Of a stretch of DNA of 64,000 nucleotides, positions 53,747 through 61,976 are shown in pieces. Under the pieces are notes generated by a model. The model saw only the letters and a program-made list of their open reading frames with translations. It was not told where the DNA came from and ran no database searches. This DNA is from Sneathiella chinensis (GTDB lineage: Bacteria; Pseudomonadota; Alphaproteobacteria; Sneathiellales; Sneathiellaceae). Where the stretch lies: positions 868,001-932,000 of the forward strand of contig NZ_VNWN01000002.1 in the NCBI RefSeq assembly GCF_012720115.1, written 5' to 3'. Every line of letters starts with the position of its first letter. The first letter of the stretch is position 1. A program made the translations under genes and the position numbers.

Positions 53747-54949
53747 ATGAATTTTGAATATTCCGACAAGGTCAAGGATTTGCAGGCCCGTGTGCAGGCC
53801 TTCATGGATGAACATGTCTATCCGGCCGAGGAACTATTCGCCGAGCAGGTCAGTCAGGGCGACCGCTGGCAGCCGACAGAGATTGTTGAGTCACTGAAAG
53901 CAAAGGCCAAGGAAGAAGGGTTGTGGAACCTGTTCCTGCCGGAAAGTGATCGGGGCGCCGGTCTTACAAATCTTGAATATGCACCGCTTTGCGAAATCAT
54001 GGGCCGGGTCCATTTCGCCCCGGAAGTCTTCAACTGCGCGGCACCGGACACCGGCAACATGGAAGTTCTGGAACGGTATGCAAGCGAGGAACTGAAAGAG
54101 CGTTGGCTGACCCGTCTTCTGGACGGTGAAATCCGTTCCGCCTTTGCCATGACAGAACCGGCGGTTGCCTCTTCTGACGCAACCAACATTGAATCCGACA
54201 TCATCCGCGATGGCGACGAATATGTGATCAATGGCCGCAAGTGGTGGACATCCGGTGCCATGGACCCGCGCTGTGAAGTGCTGATCTTCATGGGCAAGAC
54301 CGACAAGAGCGCACCCATCCACAAGCAGCAATCCATGATTGTCGTGCCGATGAACACACCGGGTATCAAGATTGAGCGATACCTGCCGGTGTTCGGCTAT
54401 GATCATGCACCGCACGGCCATGCCGAGGTGTCTTTCACAAACGTTCGTGTGCCGGCGGATCACATGCTGCTGGGCGAGGGGCGCGGGTTTGAAATCGCAC
54501 AAGGGCGGCTTGGCCCGGGACGTATTCATCACTGCATGCGCCTGATCGGTGTAGCAGAGCGTGCGCTTGAGAAAATGTGCCTGCGCACCAAGAGCCGCGT
54601 TGCCTTTGGCAAGCCGGTTGCCGAACAGACCGTAACACTGGAGCGGATCGCAGAATCCCGCGCCATGATCGAACAGGCCCGTCTGCTGACCCTGAAGGCC
54701 GCCTATATGATGGATACGGTTGGCAACAAGCAGGCCCGGGCGGAAATCGCCATGATCAAGGTGGTTGCCCCGAACATGGCCTGCAAGGTCATTGACTGGG
54801 CCATTCAGGCCCATGGCGGCGGCGGTGTTACCAGCGACTTCGGTTTGGCCGCAGCCTATGCCGGTGCCCGGACCCTGCGTCTTGCGGACGGCCCGGACGA
54901 GGTTCACCGCAACCAGATCGGTCGTCTGGAATTGAAAAAGTACGACTGA
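53747..54949 (+). CDS. ACAD11-like acyl-CoA dehydrogenase
   Basis: 400 residues from ATG 53747, six bases after AGAGGAA. Close by eye to the dehydrogenase half of human ACAD11: [58 protein letters not shown] and [15 protein letters not shown]. At the catalytic Glu place of ordinary acyl-CoA dehydrogenases (YEGT) it has ADGPDE, as ACAD10/11 do. In mammals the kinase half is fused; here two kinases are separate convergent genes. A role in 4-hydroxyacyl-CoA breakdown is inferred. Strong terminator follows. Confidence 0.9.
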   Translation: MNFEYSDKVKDLQARVQAFMDEHVYPAEELFAEQVSQGDRWQPTEIVESLKAKAKEEGLWNLFLPESDRGAGLTNLEYAPLCEIMGRVHFAPEVFNCAAPDTGNMEVLERYASEELKERWLTRLLDGEIRSAFAMTEPAVASSDATNIESDIIRDGDEYVINGRKWWTSGAMDPRCEVLIFMGKTDKSAPIHKQQSMIVVPMNTPGIKIERYLPVFGYDHAPHGHAEVSFTNVRVPADHMLLGEGRGFEIAQGRLGPGRIHHCMRLIGVAERALEKMCLRTKSRVAFGKPVAEQTVTLERIAESRAMIEQARLLTLKAAYMMDTVGNKQARAEIAMIKVVAPNMACKVIDWAIQAHGGGGVTSDFGLAAAYAGARTLRLADGPDEVHRNQIGRLELKKYD

Positions 54950-54974
54950 TCCTGACGCATCGATTGTATTTTGG

Positions 54975-55006
54975 AAAGCGTGTCCCATTGGGGCACGCTT
55001 TTGTCT
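54975..55006 (+). terminator. Terminator after the ACAD11-like gene
   Basis: AAAGCGTGTCCC (54975-54986) pairs with GGGGCACGCTTT (54990-55001) with one G-T pair and a three-base loop, then TGTCTTT. Strong, 25 bases after the stop. Confidence 0.85.
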
Positions 55007-55075
55007 TTGCGCCGCCCGGATCGGTCTTATATACAAACTGTTCCAAGGCAAATATCAAACTATAGGATTGCACGC

Positions 55076-55303
55076 ATGATCAAGGCACTGGGCTGGACGA
55101 CCGTCGCGGTTACCGTCGTTGTCGCTGGCTTTTTCTTTCGATATGACAGCCTTGACCCCTGTGAATGGATGACGCAGGAACTGGCGCAATATACTGGTGT
55201 TCCGGGTGTTTCCGGTCTGGGCAGTACGGCCAACATGATGATGGATACCGGGCAGTGCCTTCAAAATTGGATGGACCTGCGGGTCAAGGGGGCAGAAAAA
55301 TAG
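55076..55303 (+). CDS. Small membrane-anchored protein of unknown function
   Basis: 75 residues from ATG 55076, with TAGGA about eight bases upstream. Residues 5-22 form one hydrophobic span (LGWTTVAVTVVVAGFFF), then a soluble part with two Cys: LDPCEWMTQELAQYTG and MMDTGQCLQNWMDL, which could form a disulfide in the periplasm. I do not recognise a family. It sits between the ACAD11-like gene and its convergent kinase genes; a terminator before it suggests its own promoter. Confidence 0.6.
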   Translation: MIKALGWTTVAVTVVVAGFFFRYDSLDPCEWMTQELAQYTGVPGVSGLGSTANMMMDTGQCLQNWMDLRVKGAEK

Positions 55304-55330
55304 GCCGGAGGTTTCCCCCGGCCTTTTTTT
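55302..55330 (+). terminator. Terminator after the small membrane protein gene
   Basis: AGGCCGG (55302-55308) and CCGGCCT (55318-55324) pair with a nine-base loop and run directly into TTTTTTT. Overlaps the stop codon; efficient on the plus strand. Confidence 0.8.
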
Positions 55331-55348
55331 ACGTTTTCACAACGCGTG

Positions 55349-56395
55349 TTATTTTCCGGTAATTTCGTTCCAGCCAAGGGTGGAAAGCATCTTGGCGAAG
55401 TCACCATATTGGGTTGCCCGGGCTGAACTGGCATTGCCATCCAGCCCCCGCTTGTAAACCCCTTGCACAATCGAGGCGAGGCGGAAGAACGAGAAGGCCA
55501 CGTAGAATTCCCAGTTTTCAATGCCATCGCGGCCTGTCCGGCGGCAATAGGCATCGATATATTCCTGTTCGGTCGGAATGCCGGTCGCGGCAAAATCCGT
55601 ATTGACCAGACCGCCTGACGCCGGGTGCATGAAATGATAGGTCATGCAGTTATAGGCCAGATCCGCCAGCGGGTGCCCCAGCGTACAGAGTTCCCAGTCC
55701 AGAACCGCAACCACTTCGGGCTTGGTCGGGTGGATGATCATGTTTTCCAACCGGTAATCGCCATGGCAGATGGTGGTGGTGTTATCGTCGGGCATATTTT
55801 CCGGCAACCACTTGATCAGGTTTTCCATGGTTTCAACCACTTCGGTTTCAGCCGCACGGTATTGCTTGGTCCAGCGGCCCACCTGACGTTCGAAATAATT
55901 GCCTTTTTTACCGAAATCACCCAGTCCGGCGGCATCCACATCCACATTGTGCATTTTGGTCATGGTGTCATTCATGGCATCGTAGATGGCAGCGCGCTCA
56001 GTCGGGGAGACGCCCGGAATTTCCGGTTTGCGAATGATGCGGCCTTCCACCTTTTCCATGACATAAAACGGGGTGCCGATAATGTCCGGGTCTTCACACA
56101 GGCAATAGGTGCGGGCCACAGGCACATCCGTTGCCTGCAGGGCGCTCATGATGCGGTATTCCCGCTCCACGGCGTGGGCTGAGGGCAGCAGAACCCCTGG
56201 CGGCTTCTTGCGCATGACATATTCGCGCTCTGGTGTGCGTAGCAGGAAGGTCGGGTTGGATTGGCCGCCTTCAAACTGATGAATGGTCAGGGGGCCTTTG
56301 AAATCCTCTACGTGGGTGCTCAGATAGTCGACGAATTTTCCCTCGTCAAACTTGTGCGCCTCCCGAACGGGAATGACATCCGCATTGTCGCTCAT
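55349..56395 (-). CDS. APH-fold phosphotransferase, ACAD10/11-kinase-like (paralogue 1)
   Basis: 348 residues. Kinase core: QFEGGQSNPTFLLRTPEREYVMRKKPPG (P-loop-like and Lys), catalytic HGDYRLENMI and metal-binding VLDWELCTLGHPLADLAY. These match the kinase half of ACAD10/11 and LvaA, which phosphorylate a 4-hydroxyacyl-CoA. About half identical by eye to the next upstream gene product. The gap is 46 bases. Convergent with the ACAD11-like gene. Substrate is an inference from context; a general APH role is the alternative. Confidence 0.85.
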   Translation of the reverse strand: MSDNADVIPVREAHKFDEGKFVDYLSTHVEDFKGPLTIHQFEGGQSNPTFLLRTPEREYVMRKKPPGVLLPSAHAVEREYRIMSALQATDVPVARTYCLCEDPDIIGTPFYVMEKVEGRIIRKPEIPGVSPTERAAIYDAMNDTMTKMHNVDVDAAGLGDFGKKGNYFERQVGRWTKQYRAAETEVVETMENLIKWLPENMPDDNTTTICHGDYRLENMIIHPTKPEVVAVLDWELCTLGHPLADLAYNCMTYHFMHPASGGLVNTDFAATGIPTEQEYIDAYCRRTGRDGIENWEFYVAFSFFRLASIVQGVYKRGLDGNASSARATQYGDFAKMLSTLGWNEITGK

Positions 56396-56441
56396 GTAGT
56401 TCGCCTTTTTTGGTCGTTGTTTGTTCTTCTTGAAGGGGGCC

Positions 56442-57512
56442 TTACGATCCCCCGATAATCTTTTCTACCTGTTCCCATCCTCGAATGGCAAGCGGTTTGG
56501 CGCGTTGCCCCATGTCGCGGGCATGGGGGCTGGAGGCGGTCCCATCAACAACCCGCCCCATGATCCCCTGCAGGATGGCAGACAGGCGGAACATGTTGTA
56601 CGCCATATAGAAATCCCAGTTGGGGATATGGTCGCGGCCAGTTCGCTGGCAATAAAGGGCGACATATTCCTGTTCCGTGGGGATGCCAAGGGCCGGCAGG
56701 TCCAACCCCTTCAGGCCCCGGAACAGTTCCGGCTCCAGCCGCCATGTCATGCAGTGATAGGAAAAATCGGCCAGCGGGTGTCCCAGCGTGGACAGTTCCC
56801 AGTCCAGCATGGCAATGACCTGCTTGCTGTCCCGGTCCAGAATGGTGTTATCCAGCCGATAGTCGCCATGGACAATGGCGGTTTCATCGCCCGGCGGGAT
56901 GTTGTTGGGCAACCATTCGATCAGGTTGTCCATGGCCTCGATCTTTTCTGTCTCGGAGGCTTTATACTGTTTGCTCCAGCGGTTGATCTGGCGGGCAAGA
57001 TAGTCCGTGCTCTTGCCGAAATCCTCCAGCCCGACGGCCTTGTAATCCACCTGATGCAGGGCGGCGAGGCTGGCATTCATGGAGGTGAAGGCCGCAGTTC
57101 GCTGGGCCGGTGTGAAATGGGGCAGGGCCGGGTCCCATTCGATATCCCCATCCACAAAATCCATGACATAGAACATGGTGCCGATCACCGTCTCATCCTC
57201 GCACAGGCAGTAGGTGCGCGGGACCGGAACCGGGGTATCCCGAAGGGCCGTCAGGACCCGGTACTCCCGATCCACCGCATGGGCGGAGGGGAGCAGTTTT
57301 CCCGGCGGCTTGCGCCGCAGGACATATTTTTTACGGGGCGTTTCCAGAAAGTAGCTGGGATTGGACTGGCCGCCCTTGAACTGGCTGACCGTCAGGGGGC
57401 CTTCAAACCCTTCCACAGTGTCTTTCAGATATTTCTCAAGAGCGGTTTCATCAAACCTGAAACGATCCTGAACGCCCGTTGTACCTGAAAAGTCGGAAGA
57501 GCTTGAAGACAT
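56442..57512 (-). CDS. APH-fold phosphotransferase, ACAD10/11-kinase-like (paralogue 2)
   Basis: 356 residues from ATG 57512, after AAGGGG; the frame is open to 57590 inside purD but that part is not typical. QFKGGQSNPSYFLETPRKKYVLRR, HGDYRLDNTILD and AMLDWELSTLGHPLADFSY are the kinase landmarks. Paralogous to the gene 46 bases downstream; the two may act on different chain lengths or form a dimer. It starts 11 bases after purD, so both kinases are probably transcribed with purD. Confidence 0.85.
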   Translation of the reverse strand: MSSSSSDFSGTTGVQDRFRFDETALEKYLKDTVEGFEGPLTVSQFKGGQSNPSYFLETPRKKYVLRRKPPGKLLPSAHAVDREYRVLTALRDTPVPVPRTYCLCEDETVIGTMFYVMDFVDGDIEWDPALPHFTPAQRTAAFTSMNASLAALHQVDYKAVGLEDFGKSTDYLARQINRWSKQYKASETEKIEAMDNLIEWLPNNIPPGDETAIVHGDYRLDNTILDRDSKQVIAMLDWELSTLGHPLADFSYHCMTWRLEPELFRGLKGLDLPALGIPTEQEYVALYCQRTGRDHIPNWDFYMAYNMFRLSAILQGIMGRVVDGTASSPHARDMGQRAKPLAIRGWEQVEKIIGGS

Positions 57513-57523
57513 GAGTTTTCCCC

Positions 57524-58804
57524 TTATTCTTGTTGTTCCCGTTCTACTGCACGCCAACCAATATCTTTTCGGCAGAAACCTTCCGGCCAATCGATTTTGT
57601 CGATGGCCTGATAGGCTGTTGCCTGTGCTTCGGCGACGGTTTTCCCTGTTGTCGTCACGCCAAGCACACGCCCGCCGGTTGCCAGTATGCGGCCATCCTC
57701 CCGTTTGGTGCCCGCGTGCAGGATGGTAGTATTGGCTGTCTTGCCAGCTTCTTCAAGACCTTTGATCTCGGTTCCCTTTTTATAGTCGCCGGGATAGCCG
57801 TTGGCGGCCATGACAACCACAAGGGCAGGGTCCGCTGTCCAGTCCAGCCGGATATCGGACAGGGTGCCATTGGCGGTCGCCATCAGGGCGGGCAGAAGGT
57901 CCGTGTCCAGGCGGGTGCAAAGGACCTGACATTCCGGATCACCGAAGCGGACATTATACTCGATCAGTTTCGGGCCTTCCGGGGTGATCATCAAACCCGC
58001 GTACAGAACACCGGTATAGGGGCGCCCCATGTCATTCATGGCAGCGACGGTCGGCAGGATGATGGTGTCGATAGTGGTCTGGATCAGGGCGTCGGTCATG
58101 ACCGGTGCCGGGGAGTAGGCCCCCATGCCGCCGGTATTAGGGCCGGTGTCGCCGTCGCCGACAGCCTTGTGATCCTGTGCGGTGGCCAGCGGCAGGATAT
58201 TTTCGCCATCGGTCAGGACAAAGAAGCTGGCTTCTTCGCCGGTCAGGAATTCCTCGATCACGATTTCCGCACCGGCACCGCCGAACATGCCGCCCAAAAC
58301 ATCATCCACGGTGGCGTTGGCTTCCTCAAGGGTCTGGGCGATAATGACACCCTTGCCGGCGGCAAGGCCATCGGCCTTGATGACGATCGGCAGGGACTGG
58401 GTTGCCAGATATTCCTTGGCCGCAGCGGCATCGGAAAACCGCTCATAGGCGGCGGTCGGAATGGAGTAGTTCCGGCACATGTCCTTCATGAAGCCCTTGG
58501 AGCCTTCCAGAATGGCGGCGTTGGCACGGGGGCCAAAGGCGGGAATGCCGGCTTCGGACAGGGCGTCTACCAGACCTTCAACCAGCGGGGCTTCCGGCCC
58601 GACGACCACAAAGCCGATGGTCTTTTCCCGGCAAAAGGCAATGACGTCATCATGGTTTGAGCTGTTGAGGGAGATGCAGGTTGCAACCTGTTCGATGCCA
58701 CCGTTGCCCGGTGCGCAATAGAGTGTGTCCAGCAGGGGGGAGGAGGACAGTTTCCAGCACAGGGCGTGTTCGCGGCCGCCCGAGCCAATAACCAGTACAT
58801 TCAT
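57524..58804 (-). CDS. purD: Phosphoribosylamine-glycine ligase
   Basis: 426 residues from ATG 58804 (MNVLVIGSGGREHALCWKL); a longer frame to 58933 adds a hydrophobic stretch foreign to PurD. ATP-grasp fold: VVGPEAPLVEGLVDAL, VIKADGLAAGKGVIIA, MGAYSPAPVMT and VRFGDPECQVL. It ligates glycine to phosphoribosylamine in purine synthesis. No strong ribosome site. Divergent from xseA. Followed by the two APH-like kinase genes. Confidence 0.96.
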   Translation of the reverse strand: MNVLVIGSGGREHALCWKLSSSPLLDTLYCAPGNGGIEQVATCISLNSSNHDDVIAFCREKTIGFVVVGPEAPLVEGLVDALSEAGIPAFGPRANAAILEGSKGFMKDMCRNYSIPTAAYERFSDAAAAKEYLATQSLPIVIKADGLAAGKGVIIAQTLEEANATVDDVLGGMFGGAGAEIVIEEFLTGEEASFFVLTDGENILPLATAQDHKAVGDGDTGPNTGGMGAYSPAPVMTDALIQTTIDTIILPTVAAMNDMGRPYTGVLYAGLMITPEGPKLIEYNVRFGDPECQVLCTRLDTDLLPALMATANGTLSDIRLDWTADPALVVVMAANGYPGDYKKGTEIKGLEEAGKTANTTILHAGTKREDGRILATGGRVLGVTTTGKTVAEAQATAYQAIDKIDWPEGFCRKDIGWRAVEREQQE

Positions 58805-58870
58805 GGCGTTTGTAAAAATTCCTGTTTCGTTGCCCGTGAGGGAGAGTGTAGAGTTTGTAGCATACTGAAG

Positions 58871-58906
58871 GATCGATAGAAACAGAACGATCGCTAGAAA
58901 CAGAAT
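58871..58906. repeat. Two tandem 18-base units in the purD/xseA promoter region
   Basis: GATCGATAGAAACAGAAC (58871-58888) is followed directly by GATCGCTAGAAACAGAAT (58889-58906), differing at two positions. It is in the 113-base gap between divergent purD and xseA, just before the xseA ribosome site. Could be a regulator site in two copies on one face of the helix (18 bases is not an exact turn multiple) or a simple duplication. Confidence 0.6.
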
Positions 58907-58917
58907 GAAGGCAGGTT

Positions 58918-60360
58918 GTGTCAGAGTCACCATTCCAGGGGATGTCCAACATCCACGAATATACCGTTTCAGAATTGAGCGGCGCTCTCAAGCGCACCGT
59001 TGAGGACCAGTTCGGGCATGTTCGCGTGCGGGCAGAGATTTCAGGCCTGAAGCGGGCCGCGTCGGGCCATGTCTATCTGGCTCTGAAAGATGAGCGGGCC
59101 GTTCTTGACGGGGTGATGTGGAAGGGGCTGGCCCAAAAACTGACCTTCCGGCCTGAGGATGGTCTTGAGGTGATCTGCACGGGCAAGCTGACCACTTATC
59201 CCGGCCGATCAAAATACCAGATTGTCATTGAGGCGATGGAACCCGCCGGGGTTGGTGCCCTGATGGCGCTGCTGGAGGAACGCAAGCGCAAACTGGCCGC
59301 AGAAGGCCTTTTCGCGCCGGAGCGGAAACAGCCGCTGCCCTATCTGCCGCGGGTGATCGGGGTGGTGACCTCGCCCACCGGGGCGGTGATCCGGGATATC
59401 CTACACCGGCTGCGGGATCGCTTTCCGACCCATGTTCTGTTATGGCCGGTACTGGTGCAGGGGGAAACCGCTGCGGCACAGGTGGCGGCGGCGATCCGGG
59501 GCTTTAATGCGCTGGACCCGGAGGGGCCGATTGCCCGCCCGGATTTGTTGATCGTGGCGCGGGGCGGCGGAAGCCTTGAGGATTTGTGGGCCTTTAACGA
59601 GGAAGAAGTGGTTCGCGCCGCCGCAGAAAGCCAGATTCCCCTGATTTCAGCCGTTGGGCACGAAACGGATACGACCCTGATCGATTATGCGTCTGACAGG
59701 CGGGCCCCGACCCCAACGGCGGCGGCGGAAATGGCGGTGCCGGTCCGGTCCGAATTGCTGGCCTATGTGGAGGATCTGGACAGGCGCAAGAAACGAAGCC
59801 TGTCCCGCTCGGTCACGGAAAAACGAGAACGGTTGACAGGATTGGCGCGGGGCCTGCGGGATCCCCAGTCCATGATCGCCGAGAAAACGCAGCACCTCGA
59901 TCATCTGGATAGCCGCCTGCGGCAGTCGGTGACCAATTCACTGGTCCTGAAGCAGCAGCGGTTCTCTGGCATCCAGTCCCGTCTCCGGCGGGAGATGCTG
60001 GACCGGACCTTCCAGATACAGGGCGACAGGCTGAATGAATATCAGCGGCGGATGACCGGGGCCATGACCATTCGGCAGGAGCGGGCCGGAAGCCGCCTGA
60101 GCGCAACCGCACGGATGTTGGAAAGCCTTTCCTTCAAGCGGGTGTTGAGCCGGGGGTATAGCATTGTCCAGAATGAGGATGGGCAGGTCATTTCATCGAT
60201 CGGGAACGTGTCTGAGGGAACGGTGGTGGATATCACCTTTGCCGATGGCACCGTGGATGCGGTGATTGGGAAAGGCGGAAAAATCCAGAAAACCGCGAAG
60301 AAAAAGCCGTCAAATCCTGCCCCTGCGGCACCGGCACCAAAACAGGGGACCTTGCTATGA
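58918..60360 (+). CDS. xseA: Exodeoxyribonuclease VII large subunit
   Basis: 480 residues from GTG 58918, seven bases after AAGG; ATG 58942 has its possible site directly adjacent and is less likely. N-terminal OB fold (about 15-110: EYTVSELSGALKRTVEDQFG, ISGLKRAASGHVYLALKD), catalytic domain with VIGVVTSPTGAVIRDI and VARGGGSLEDLWAFNEE and ISAVGHETDTTLIDY, then a long coiled coil. It degrades single-stranded DNA with XseB, which is not here. Ends with a Pro/Ala/Lys tail and overlaps the M23 gene (ATGA). Confidence 0.96.
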   Translation: MSESPFQGMSNIHEYTVSELSGALKRTVEDQFGHVRVRAEISGLKRAASGHVYLALKDERAVLDGVMWKGLAQKLTFRPEDGLEVICTGKLTTYPGRSKYQIVIEAMEPAGVGALMALLEERKRKLAAEGLFAPERKQPLPYLPRVIGVVTSPTGAVIRDILHRLRDRFPTHVLLWPVLVQGETAAAQVAAAIRGFNALDPEGPIARPDLLIVARGGGSLEDLWAFNEEEVVRAAAESQIPLISAVGHETDTTLIDYASDRRAPTPTAAAEMAVPVRSELLAYVEDLDRRKKRSLSRSVTEKRERLTGLARGLRDPQSMIAEKTQHLDHLDSRLRQSVTNSLVLKQQRFSGIQSRLRREMLDRTFQIQGDRLNEYQRRMTGAMTIRQERAGSRLSATARMLESLSFKRVLSRGYSIVQNEDGQVISSIGNVSEGTVVDITFADGTVDAVIGKGGKIQKTAKKKPSNPAPAAPAPKQGTLL

Positions 60361-61172
60361 TGCGGTTTGTGTTGGCGGCAGCTCTGGTTATCCTGTCCTC
60401 GTTCGGGGCAGTTGCAGGGCCTCTCTCGTTGGAGGGGAATTTCGTACAGGGCGGATTGGTGTTCGGGAAAACGGCCCCGGATGCGGAGGTCCTGTTTGAG
60501 GGCAAGGCGGTCCGGGTTTCCCCGGAAGGTCATTTTGTGGTTGGCTTCGGTCGGGATTTCAAGGAAACCGCCGCGTTGCAAATACGGGTGCCGGGACAAC
60601 CGGTCCTTGAGCGCACCCTTCAGGTCGCAAGGCGGACCTATGCGACAGAAAAGGTGGATGGGCTTCCGCCTTCGAAAGTCACCCCCAGCCAGAAATTTCT
60701 GGATCGCATCCGCCGGGAAAATGCGGAAATTGCCCGGATCAGGGCGATGGATACGGATCAGGAATGGTTCCTGTCCGGTTGGGACTGGCCCGCAGAAGGC
60801 CGGATCAGCGGTGTGTATGGAAGCCAGCGTATCCTGAACGGTATCCCGAAGCGGCCTCATTTCGGGCTGGATGTGGCGGCCCCTGTGGGAACGCCTGTTT
60901 ATACCTCGACCGATGGGGTGGTTCGCATGACGGAGCCGGACCTTTATTACACGGGCGGCACGATCATGATCGACCACGGGCATGGCCTTGTGTCCGTCTA
61001 TTCCCACCTTGAACGATTGCATGTGAAGGTGGGGGATTTCGTGAAGAAGGGAACCCTGATCGGGGAAATCGGTGCCACCGGCCGGGCAAGTGGCCCGCAT
61101 CTGGACTGGCGTCTCAACTGGTTTGGGGAACGTCTTGATCCGCAGCTTCTGGTCGGGGCAAAGCCGGACTAG
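60357..61172 (+). CDS. M23-family metallopeptidase (LytM-type), with altered metal ligand
   Basis: 271 residues with a signal peptide (about 1-20), so periplasmic. An N-terminal all-beta part (about 20-95), then the peptidase domain: HFGLDVAAPVGTPVYTSTDG with the first His and Asp, VYSHLERLHVKVGDFVKKG, and RASGPHLDWRLNWF. The usual HxH pair at the end is HLD here, so one zinc-site His is Asp. Many alphaproteobacterial homologues seem to share this, so it may be active with Asp or be a regulatory (EnvC-like) form. Coupled to xseA. Confidence 0.87.
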   Translation: MMRFVLAAALVILSSFGAVAGPLSLEGNFVQGGLVFGKTAPDAEVLFEGKAVRVSPEGHFVVGFGRDFKETAALQIRVPGQPVLERTLQVARRTYATEKVDGLPPSKVTPSQKFLDRIRRENAEIARIRAMDTDQEWFLSGWDWPAEGRISGVYGSQRILNGIPKRPHFGLDVAAPVGTPVYTSTDGVVRMTEPDLYYTGGTIMIDHGHGLVSVYSHLERLHVKVGDFVKKGTLIGEIGATGRASGPHLDWRLNWFGERLDPQLLVGAKPD

Positions 61173-61181
61173 GCCGCGGGA

Positions 61182-61976
61182 TCAGCGCGGTTTGTAGTCT
61201 TTTAGCAGATCCATCAGGGTTGGATGCAGGGCCTTGCCGCTGGAAATGACGGTTCGGTGCAGCGGCTTTTTCTTGTTGTAGATCAGCCGCTCCCCTTTTG
61301 TGGTGGTGGAAATACCGCCGCTTTCCGACAGGATCAGGTCCGCTGCGGCAATGTCCCAATCGCTTTTCGCAGAAAGGGACAGGGAGGCGTCATACTGGTG
61401 GTCGGCCACAACCACAATCCGGTAGGCGATGGAATTGATGTGGCTGAATTTTGCACTCGGTGCATCCTCAAGCCAGTTATGCCATTCAAACGCCTGACGG
61501 CTGGCCAGAAGACGAGCCCCTTCAAGGTCCGCCTTGGGGCTGCAGATCAGCTTTTCCCGGTTCAGGAACGCCCCGTGTCCCTGCAATGCCTCAAACATTT
61601 CACCGGTCACTGGGTTCAGGACTGCGGCGCAAACCGGTACGCCATCCTCGACAAGGGCGGCGGCGATGGTGAATTCCGGCTTTCCGGCAATGAACGACCG
61701 TGTGCCGTCAATGGGGTCCACAATCCAGACCCTTGATTTGGACAGGCGGTCCGGATCATCGGCGGTTTCCTCTGACAGCCAGCCATAGGATGGATGGGAT
61801 GCCAGAAGACGTTCCCGCAAATAGGTGTCGATGGCAAGGTCGGCTTCACTGACCGGGTCGCCGGGTTTCTTGTCCCAGCTTTTCAGGTCGCTTTTGTAAA
61901 ATTTAAGGGCAATCTTGCCCGCCTCCTGCACCGCGTTTATCAGTTCGCGGTGCTCGGCTTTGAACCGGTGTGTCAC
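61182..61976 (-). CDS. cysQ: 3'(2'),5'-bisphosphate nucleotidase / inositol-phosphatase family protein
   Basis: 264 residues. Mg-dependent phosphatase motifs: PVSEADLAIDTYLRERL, WLSEETADD (Glu), IVDPIDGTRSFIAG and WDIAAADLILSESGG. CysQ-like proteins remove a phosphate from PAP made in sulfate activation; other IMPase uses cannot be excluded. Start overlaps the PmbA stop by four bases (ATGA), so they are coupled. Convergent with the M23 gene. Confidence 0.88.
   Translation of the reverse strand: MTHRFKAEHRELINAVQEAGKIALKFYKSDLKSWDKKPGDPVSEADLAIDTYLRERLLASHPSYGWLSEETADDPDRLSKSRVWIVDPIDGTRSFIAGKPEFTIAAALVEDGVPVCAAVLNPVTGEMFEALQGHGAFLNREKLICSPKADLEGARLLASRQAFEWHNWLEDAPSAKFSHINSIAYRIVVVADHQYDASLSLSAKSDWDIAAADLILSESGGISTTTKGERLIYNKKKPLHRTVISSGKALHPTLMDLLKDYKPR

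Noticed and set aside
56421-58660. Long plus-strand frames over the kinase and purD genes
   Set aside because: Antisense to genes with clear catalytic motifs; no ribosome site or domain in the plus frames.
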